Part shown: piece by piece, positions 58,308-64,000 of the stretch | Layout: each line of letters starts with the position of its first letter | Numbering within the stretch: the first letter of the stretch is position 1 | Assembly (NCBI RefSeq): GCF_001428665.1 | Contig: NZ_LMIJ01000023.1 | Span: forward strand, 1 to 64,000 | Length of the DNA stretch: 64,000 bases | Reading direction: 5' to 3' | Origin: Acidovorax sp. Root219 | GTDB lineage: Bacteria > Pseudomonadota > Gammaproteobacteria > Burkholderiales > Burkholderiaceae_C | The notes under the pieces: model-generated | The model's input: the letters and a program-made list of their open reading frames with translations, nothing else | Databases searched by the model: none | What the model was told of the DNA's origin: nothing | Program-made: the position numbers and the translations under genes

Positions 58308-58787
58308 CCGCGGGGCACGCAGGGTGCCGCCATGTGCAAAAGGCCGTATGAAGATAGTGCCCACCGTGGCTTCCGCGCGGGCCTGGCTCGCCCATCGCCC
58401 GGCATCACCCAAATGGGTGTGCGCACCTCTTTGTGACACCCGGCACAGACGGATCACCACTGTTCGACAAAGATCGGTGCAGCCCTGCCTTGTGTGCGGG
58501 ACTCACCGCACCGCCGCACCGCCGCACCGCCGCACCGCCGCACCGCCGCACTGCTGCACTGCTGCACTGCTGCACGCGCTGCACAGGTGGACTGTCTTTT
58601 TTATCTTTTGAACCGAGAGGGTTTCGACCATGCCAGTGACGACCACCACACCGCCCCGATTACCCAGCCCTTCTCGCGGTCTCGCCAGCAGCAACAGCAC
58701 CGCCGCAGCGGCCGCGTGACTGCAGCCCGCGTAGCGCTGGCGGCACTGCCGCTGCGTGAAAGACAGATATCCCATACAAGGCGACTC
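58308..58787. other. Gene-poor stretch between remnant and NHL lipoprotein gene
   Basis: This 480-bp stretch holds the octanucleotide repeat (58510-58573). It also has a 29-codon ORF at 58630-58719 (starts MPVTTTTPPRLP) with GAGAGG 9 nt upstream, which might be a leader peptide or chance. The open frame of the next gene runs back through it, but only as low-complexity sequence. Confidence 0.4.
58510..58573. repeat. Octanucleotide tandem repeat
   Basis: Five copies of ACCGCCGC (58510-58549) run directly into three copies of ACTGCTGC (58550-58573), eight units of period 8 with two C-to-T changes in the last three. The unit is not a multiple of three, so copy-number change would shift any frame read through it. 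Confidence 0.95.
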
Positions 58788-60977
58788 ATGACACAACAAG
58801 CACCCAAAAAGCGACTGCAACGCATCGGCCTTTTAGCCGTATTGATTCCCATGCTCTCCGCATGCGGAGGCGGTTCCGACAGTTCGGTCGAATCGCCTGC
58901 CCCACCACCCGCTTCTTCGGCCACCTTGTCCCTTCTTGCTGGTTATACGCTCAGTGAAGGCAATCAGGACGGCCCCACAAGCACGACCGCGAGCTTCAGC
59001 ACGAACGTGGGGGGAATGGCCTTGACCAGTTCGGGGGAGGTGGTCATCGCAGATACCAACAATAACCTGGTACGTAAGCTCAGCGCCAATGGCGAGCAAG
59101 TCACTACCTTGGCCGGAGGCTGGGTGCCTTCGGGCGCCACTCCCGGCACCCCATCCAGTTATTCGGACGGCAATGGCCAGAACGCGCGGCTCTACCGCCC
59201 CGCTGCGGTTGCCGTGGACGCAGCAGGAAACACCTATGTGGCCGATACCGCGAATCACCTGGTGCGCAAGATCAGTGCAGCAGGACTCGTGACCACCCTG
59301 GCTGGCCGGGCAGGGGTATGTGGCAATCAGGATGGTGTGGGCAACGGCGCCGCCCTGTGCAACCCCAGCAGCATCGCCGTAGACAAGACAGGTACAGTCT
59401 ATGTGTCAGAAGCTTATCTCCCTGGTCAAACTCAAACAGGGCGAATCCGCAAGATCACTGCGGATGGTGCAGTGAGCACAATCGCCAGCCAAACCAGAGG
59501 ACGCAACCCACTCCTCGCCACTGATTCTGCGGGGACTCTCTACGCAGCAGACGCCGGACTGATCCTCAAGTACTCGGCAAACGGCCTGGCCACTGCGGTG
59601 TCGGGCACCGAAGGGCAGCTCGGCAACACCATCGTGGCCATCACATTCGACCCAGCTGATCGCCTGATCGTGCTGGACAAGGAGGTGACCACCCAACTTA
59701 TGCTCGGCCCCCCGTCCATACGGTATGTACGGCTTGGCATTCGCCATGTCGGCAGCGATGGACGTGTCACGACCCTGGTCAGCGCCCCATCCGACTGCCA
59801 CAATTACAGCGGACGCAGCAACGATGACCTGTGTCAGGCCATTACCATGGTGGCCAAAGCCGATGGCCAATTCCTGGTGGCCGAAGGCATCGGCGGCAGC
59901 AGTACCTCCTATAAATACGTGCAGTTGCGCAACTACACACAGCGGGGCACGTACACGGTGGTCGCAGGCCCGGTTTCTCCCACAGGTGCCAAAGATGGGC
60001 CAGGCGATGCCGCGCGCTTTGACCAGCCTTCGGCGCTGGCCTTCGATCCATCGGGGATGCTGTATGTGCGCGACAAGGGCAACGACACCATCCGCACTGT
60101 GCAAGCAGACGGTCTGGTAGGCACCCTGGGCCGGCCCGGAGGGCGGTGCACTTCGATCACAGGCCTGGGCAAGGAATTTCTTCCAAGTGGAATAGCCACA
60201 GTCCCCGGATCGGCCTTGGCCGCTGACGGAGCAGGCAACCTTTACACCTATATTGATTCCCGCATTCTGAAGTTGCGCAATTGCGAGGCCGTGCTTCTGG
60301 CGGATGTGAATCCATTGCTGATTGTGGATCCATCGACGGGCACGGGCAGACCCGCCGTCAACCCCATCACCGGCATTGCTGCGGACAGCACAGGCAACGT
60401 CTATGCGTCCTCCTACCAAGGAGTCATTTTCAAAATAGATACCAAAGGGACAGCCACATTGTTCGCAGGCAGCGAAGCGCAGTGGGGGCACAGGGATGGC
60501 CAAGGCCAAGCCGCAAGATTTTCGTGGCTGGGCAACATGACCACCGATGCAGCCGGTAACCTCTATGTGGTCGATAGCCTGAATAACTTCAAGAGCTTGG
60601 GTCCAACCATCCGCAAGATCACTCCGTCTGGGCTCGTCAGCACTTTGGCAGGTAACCCTGATGCCCCCCCCGGCCATGCCGATGGCCTTGGTTCAGCGGC
60701 ACTGTTCTCGGTTGATTGGCAAGAGGAGCCAAAGACCGCCAGCCTCGCGGTGGACAACAAAGGCAACGTGTATGTCTCCGATCCTGCCAACAGTGTGATC
60801 CGCAAGATCACTCCTGACGGCCAGGTCAGCACCCCCGTGGGACAGGTGGGACGCCGGGGATTTGCAGCGGTGGATCTGCCAGGCAGCATCGGCCGCCCCG
60901 CCGGTATTGCAATCCGTGATTCCAGGCTCTACGTCTCCGTCCCCCATGGGGTGATCCAGGTCAGGCTTCCTGATTGA
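58788..60977 (+). CDS. NHL-repeat lipoprotein
   Basis: A 729-residue predicted lipoprotein: signal with LLAVLIPMLSAC, lipobox Cys26, then a Gly/Ser/Pro linker. The rest is a series of NHL-type beta-propeller blades of the form PAAVAVDAAGNTYVADTANH followed by VRKI, repeated at least eight times across residues 60-720. Such propellers usually bind proteins or sugars at the surface. ATG 58788 is chosen for the signal peptide. GC is visibly lower than in neighbours (59401-59460 is about 48%), pointing to transfer. Confidence 0.85.
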   Translation: MTQQAPKKRLQRIGLLAVLIPMLSACGGGSDSSVESPAPPPASSATLSLLAGYTLSEGNQDGPTSTTASFSTNVGGMALTSSGEVVIADTNNNLVRKLSANGEQVTTLAGGWVPSGATPGTPSSYSDGNGQNARLYRPAAVAVDAAGNTYVADTANHLVRKISAAGLVTTLAGRAGVCGNQDGVGNGAALCNPSSIAVDKTGTVYVSEAYLPGQTQTGRIRKITADGAVSTIASQTRGRNPLLATDSAGTLYAADAGLILKYSANGLATAVSGTEGQLGNTIVAITFDPADRLIVLDKEVTTQLMLGPPSIRYVRLGIRHVGSDGRVTTLVSAPSDCHNYSGRSNDDLCQAITMVAKADGQFLVAEGIGGSSTSYKYVQLRNYTQRGTYTVVAGPVSPTGAKDGPGDAARFDQPSALAFDPSGMLYVRDKGNDTIRTVQADGLVGTLGRPGGRCTSITGLGKEFLPSGIATVPGSALAADGAGNLYTYIDSRILKLRNCEAVLLADVNPLLIVDPSTGTGRPAVNPITGIAADSTGNVYASSYQGVIFKIDTKGTATLFAGSEAQWGHRDGQGQAARFSWLGNMTTDAAGNLYVVDSLNNFKSLGPTIRKITPSGLVSTLAGNPDAPPGHADGLGSAALFSVDWQEEPKTASLAVDNKGNVYVSDPANSVIRKITPDGQVSTPVGQVGRRGFAAVDLPGSIGRPAGIAIRDSRLYVSVPHGVIQVRLPD

Positions 60978-61101
60978 TCCCAGGAAACCGAATCTCCTTG
61001 ATGGCTTCCTTCATGGGAGCCAGCGAGTGTCCCCCGGAGTACGGTCCGTAGGTGATGCGTGGCTTCTCATGGCCCAAGTCGGTCGCCATACGTGTTGAAG
61101 C
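60961..61101 (-). pseudogene. C-terminal remnant of a tyrosine recombinase (integrase)
   Basis: On the minus strand, 46 codons read STRMATDLGHEKPRITYG then PYSGGHSLAPMKEAIKEI and stop at 60961. LGH followed ten residues later by the Y of YSGG is the conserved end of phage-type integrases (box II His and the nucleophilic Tyr). An in-frame TGA at 61102-61104 cuts it off, so only the tail of a ~400-residue gene remains. It overlaps the NHL gene stop by 17 nt, convergently. Confidence 0.65.
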
Positions 61102-61308
61102 TCAGGTTGGATAGGATGCATCGCCCTTTTGTCGGATGGCGGGGTTGGGTGAAAAGATGCATCCTTGGGTTCCTGTGCGTGACGCATGTACGGGCGGTTC
61201 TGCGCTGGTTGGGTTCGGGCCGCCCGCCTGCATGCTGGCTTGTGCAAGAATTTGTAGTTGCCGATACGTTTCACTTCACCGTTTCTTTCCCCGCAAAGGA
61301 TGTGCTTC
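61102..61308. other. Intergenic region at the island edge
   Basis: About 200 bp between the integrase remnant and the next gene. No gene is legible. I looked for a copy of the tRNA-Ser 3' end as an attachment-site duplicate and did not see one by eye. Confidence 0.4.
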
Positions 61309-61947
61309 ATGATCTCCCTCCGGAATTCCGCTCTCGCACTGGCCGTCGCCATGGCTGGCCTGGCTGCAGCACCCGCGCATGCGGCCGACCCTGCCGTGTT
61401 CGACGCGGCTACGGGCCGCCTGCGCTTTCCCATCCTGCAGATCGACGGCAACCTGAAGTTCCGCGACGTGGTGATCCAGCTGGTCTCGCCCGGCCAGCTG
61501 CGCCTCAACGATGCCAGCGTGGGGGCGGACATCAGCTTCACCTCGGCGGGCAATGTGCTGCGCATTCCGCAGCTGAGCTTCGGTGGCGTGGTCTACCCCG
61601 CCGTCAGCCTCACCAGCCCTGCCTTCTCGCTGGTGAGCTTCGGTGATGTGGTGATCGATGCAGGTTCGCCCAGCAACTACACGCTGGATGTCCGGGTGAC
61701 GGCCCAGGGTACGCCCGTGCCCCTGATCACGATCAACAACGTGCCCAAGCCCGCGAACCAGACCGCGTTCTGCAACGACCCGGCGCTGCAGCAGACGGTG
61801 CTGCAGAACGCAGGCGCGGCGCAGGCCACCTGGACCATGTCGGGCTGCACCTTCAACGGCAACTCGGGCAGCATGACCGGCACGCTGACCATCACCACCC
61901 CCGTGGCGGCCGCCATCCCCATCGTCGCGAACTTCACCTACCGCTGA
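61309..61947 (+). CDS. Exported hypothetical protein
   Basis: A 212-residue protein with a signal peptide (LALAVAMAGLAAAPAHA, cleaved near residue 26), then a beta-rich Ser/Thr/Val domain with two cysteines (FCNDP and SGCTFNG) that could form a disulfide. AAGGA at 61296-61300 supports ATG 61309. I do not recognise the family. It lies just beyond the island-like segment and converges on the MocR gene with a 7-bp hairpin between them (61983-62000). Confidence 0.7.
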   Translation: MISLRNSALALAVAMAGLAAAPAHAADPAVFDAATGRLRFPILQIDGNLKFRDVVIQLVSPGQLRLNDASVGADISFTSAGNVLRIPQLSFGGVVYPAVSLTSPAFSLVSFGDVVIDAGSPSNYTLDVRVTAQGTPVPLITINNVPKPANQTAFCNDPALQQTVLQNAGAAQATWTMSGCTFNGNSGSMTGTLTITTPVAAAIPIVANFTYR

Positions 61948-61982
61948 TCGGCCGGCGCATCACCGAGGCGTGGGCCATTGCG

Positions 61983-62000
61983 GGGCAGGGCCACCTGCCC
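61983..62000. terminator. Hairpin between convergent genes
   Basis: GGGCAGG at 61983-61989 and CCTGCCC at 61994-62000 form a 7-bp stem with a GCCA loop just before the MocR stop. No T-run is present. Confidence 0.35.
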
Positions 62001-62002
62001 GG

Positions 62003-63421
62003 TTACGGGCCCCGTTCAGCCACTTCCGCCGCCTGCACCAGCGCCTTGTGCAAGGCCTTGGCAAAGCGCGGGTCGGTTACCGCGCCCACGTTGAAGCGCG
62101 ACCAGCGCGAAGTCGCCGCGAAGTCCACCGAGAAGATGCACCCCGGCGCCATGACGATCTTGCGCGGCAGCATCTGCTGCGCAAAGGCCAGCGAGTCCTG
62201 CACGCCCGGCAGGGCCACCCATTGGTACAGCGACTGCGGGTTGCGCGTGAACACCTCGGCGCCCACGGCGTCGAAGATCTGCAGCGCGCTCTGGGTGGCT
62301 GCGGCCAGACGCTCGCGCAGGCGCTGGATGTGGCGCTGGTAGTGGCCCTCGCTCAGGATCACGTCCACCGTGCGCTCGCTGTACTCCGAGCTGCTCACGT
62401 GGATCAGCGCCTTGAGGTCGGCAATGTCGCTGGCCAGGTCGGCCCCGCAGGCGATGTACCCCACGCGCAGCGCCGCGGAAAATGACTTGGAGAAGCTGCC
62501 GATGTAGATCGTGCGTTCGAGCTGGTCCAGCGAGGACAGGCGTGGCGCGCTGGTGGGCTTGAAGTCGGCCAGCGGGTCGTTCTCCACGATCATCAGGTCG
62601 TACTTCTGCGCCAGCTGCAGCACCCGGAAGGCCTTGGCTGCGGTCAGATCAGACCCCGTGGGGTTGTGCGCCACCGACTGGGTGAAGAAGAGCCGGGGCT
62701 TGTGCACGATGAGCAAGTGCTCCAGCGCCTCCAGGTCCGGTCCGTCGGCCAGGCGTGGCACGCCGACGATGTGCGCGCCGGCCAGCTTGAGCTTGCCGAA
62801 CAGCGGGTAGTAGCCCGGGTCGTCCACCAGTACCGGCGCCCCGGGCGGAACGAAGTAGCGGATGACGATGTCCATGGCCTCGTTGGCCCCGTGGGTCAGC
62901 ACGATCTGCCGCGGCTCGGTGCCTATGCCCAGGTCCGCCAGCTTGCGCACCAGGTGCTGGCGCAGGGGCTCGTAGCCGAACCGGTTGCCATAGCGAAAGA
63001 GGGCCCCGAGGCCGGTGCGCACCACCTTGTGGTGGAACTTGTCCAGGCGCACGTCGGCCAGCCATTCCACGGGCGGGAAGCCATCGCCCACGGCCAGCGC
63101 CCCCGGCTCGGACTTGAGCTGCTCGCGCATCAGCCAGACGATGTCCATGGCGCGGCCGAGCGAGCCGGCCTCTTCCTCCTTGGCCTGGGCCCTGGGCTGC
63201 TCGCGCACGAAGTAGCCCGAACCCCGGCGCGGCTCGATCAGGCCGCGCGCCACCAGCATCTCGAAGGCCGCGACGATGGTGTTCTTGGCATAGCCGTGCA
63301 GTTGCGCCAGCTCGCGCAGCGAGGGCAGCTTGTCGCCGGCCCGGTAGGCGCCATCCCGTATCTGCCGGTCAATGGAATCGGCCAGGGCCTGGGTGACGGA
63401 GGCGGGCTTGGAGGCTTTCAT
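62003..63421 (-). CDS. MocR-family regulator (GntR helix-turn-helix fused to aminotransferase domain)
   Basis: A 472-residue protein. Residues 1-75 are a GntR winged helix ([18 protein letters not shown] and RRGSGYFV). The rest is a fold-type I aminotransferase domain with [17 protein letters not shown] and the PLP lysine in [15 protein letters not shown]. MocR proteins use PLP as an effector sensor and often control a divergent neighbour. ATG 63421 is taken as the start. It diverges from the HMG-CoA reductase gene across 156 bp that contain repeat motifs. Confidence 0.9.
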   Translation of the reverse strand: MKASKPASVTQALADSIDRQIRDGAYRAGDKLPSLRELAQLHGYAKNTIVAAFEMLVARGLIEPRRGSGYFVREQPRAQAKEEEAGSLGRAMDIVWLMREQLKSEPGALAVGDGFPPVEWLADVRLDKFHHKVVRTGLGALFRYGNRFGYEPLRQHLVRKLADLGIGTEPRQIVLTHGANEAMDIVIRYFVPPGAPVLVDDPGYYPLFGKLKLAGAHIVGVPRLADGPDLEALEHLLIVHKPRLFFTQSVAHNPTGSDLTAAKAFRVLQLAQKYDLMIVENDPLADFKPTSAPRLSSLDQLERTIYIGSFSKSFSAALRVGYIACGADLASDIADLKALIHVSSSEYSERTVDVILSEGHYQRHIQRLRERLAAATQSALQIFDAVGAEVFTRNPQSLYQWVALPGVQDSLAFAQQMLPRKIVMAPGCIFSVDFAATSRWSRFNVGAVTDPRFAKALHKALVQAAEVAERGP

Positions 63422-63474
63422 GCGCGGGCGGTGCAGTGGTCTGGGGCGGTTCGCTGGACTATGACACGGCCCGC

Positions 63475-63534
63475 CTGTACCTGGACAGTTGCACGAAGTG
63501 TCCCTGCAAACTGTACCCATTGCGACTGGTACAG
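63475..63534. promoter_or_regulatory. Candidate MocR operator repeats
   Basis: CTGTACC occurs at 63475-63481 and again at 63511-63517, 36 bp apart, and inverted as GGTACAG at 63528-63534. The block lies between the divergent MocR and HMG-CoA reductase starts, where a MocR protein would be expected to bind. Confidence 0.45.
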
Positions 63535-63577
63535 ATGGCCTAGAGTCCGCTCCATCACATCCCGAGGACATCCCACC

Positions 63578-64000
63578 ATGGTCGCCGACTCCCGCCTCCC
63601 CAACTTCCGCGCACTGAGCCCTGCACAGCGTTTCGACCACGTGGTGCGGGCCGCCGGGCTCACGGCCGACGAGGCCGCGCTGCTTGGCCAGCCGGGCGCC
63701 CTGGGCGTGGAGCGGGCCAACGGCATGATCGAAAACGTGATCGGCACCTTCGAGCTGCCGTTGGCGGTGGCTGGCAACTTCCAGGTCAATGGCCGCGATG
63801 TGCTGGTGCCCATGGTGGTGGAGGAGCCTTCAGTGGTGGCCGCCGCCTCCTACATGGCCAAGCTGGCACGCGAGTGCGGGGGCTTCCAGGCATCGAGCAC
63901 CGGGCCGTTGATGCGTGCCCAGGTACAGATCCTCGGGCTGGCAGACCCGCACGGCGCGCGCCAGGCCCTGTTGCTGCAGCGCGAGGCAATCCTGGCCGTG
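63578..64000 (+). CDS. mvaA: Hydroxymethylglutaryl-CoA reductase, class II (partial, runs off the window)
   Basis: The first 141 codons of a class II HMG-CoA reductase are present; the reading frame is open to the last base. The N-terminal segment [16 protein letters not shown], the [20 protein letters not shown] stretch (ENV-G motif) and [15 protein letters not shown] are diagnostic. Class II enzymes in proteobacteria mostly run in the oxidative direction, turning mevalonate into HMG-CoA. With ispH present in this genome, a catabolic role is the better guess. Start ATG 63578 is preceded by GAGGA. Confidence 0.88.
   Translation, partial: MVADSRLPNFRALSPAQRFDHVVRAAGLTADEAALLGQPGALGVERANGMIENVIGTFELPLAVAGNFQVNGRDVLVPMVVEEPSVVAAASYMAKLARECGGFQASSTGPLMRAQVQILGLADPHGARQALLLQREAILAV

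Noticed and set aside
58494-58787. Extension of the NHL lipoprotein frame through the octanucleotide repeat
   Set aside because: A lipoprotein signal begins at 58788, so an upstream start would bury it; translational phase variation is therefore not supported.
61102-61308. Possible duplicate of the tRNA-Ser 3' end as attR
   Set aside because: No stretch matching the T-arm and acceptor sequence was seen by eye; a computed search is needed to be sure.

Overview
The window is high-GC DNA, dense with genes, and reads as a chromosomal segment of a betaproteobacterium of the order Burkholderiales, most likely Comamonadaceae (Acidovorax-like). The support is an Omp32-type porin, a QueE with a C-x14-C-x2-C cluster motif, the DUF3305/DUF3306/TorD formate dehydrogenase cluster, and interspersed repeats typical of that family. 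This assignment is inference from gene content, not a search result.

Layout. 0-6 kb: panC and panB on the minus strand, then nadC, nadA and a pabB-pabC fusion on the plus strand. 6-9 kb: porin, a small tautomerase-like isomerase and a secreted alpha carbonic anhydrase. 9-16 kb: a tightly packed minus-strand cofactor operon (nadB, queE, queD, bioA, bioD, bioF) with scpA just upstream, then a DUF3460 gene. 16-22 kb: a BamE-like lipoprotein, a SulP transporter gene broken by internal deletion, a YitT-type membrane protein, an MipA/OmpV protein, an OmpR-type two-component pair and a DUF2306 membrane protein. 22-27.4 kb: metG (with a low-GC internal segment), a patatin-like phospholipase, a membrane-anchored Mrr-like protein and the Fe-S carrier gene mrp.

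27.4-44 kb is the main metabolic locus: two formate dehydrogenases in tandem. A LysR gene precedes a soluble NAD-linked enzyme, with a fused diaphorase subunit (gamma plus beta) and a molybdopterin catalytic subunit. Next come the accessory genes (DUF3305, DUF3306, a 700-residue multi-cluster ferredoxin, a TorD chaperone, a small Tat protein) and the subunits of a periplasmic membrane-bound enzyme (alpha, beta, cytochrome b), with two small exported proteins interleaved and fdhD at the end. Formate oxidation could thus feed both NADH and quinones, with FdhD sulfuration shared by both.

44-57.6 kb holds housekeeping and assorted genes: a C13 peptidase, a MITE-like repeat, an FtsX-type permease, truncated haemoglobin, RidA, Smr and RadC proteins, slpA-ispH, a CBS protein, a PLP dehydratase, serS, DUF1993 and tRNA-Ser(CGA). 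57.6-61.1 kb, just 3' of the tRNA, has lower GC and contains a frameshifted gene remnant, an octanucleotide tandem repeat, a large NHL-repeat lipoprotein and the C-terminal 46 codons of a tyrosine integrase. It looks like a decayed genomic island. 61.3-64 kb: a secreted hypothetical protein, a MocR regulator and, diverging from it, the start of a class II HMG-CoA reductase gene cut by the window end.
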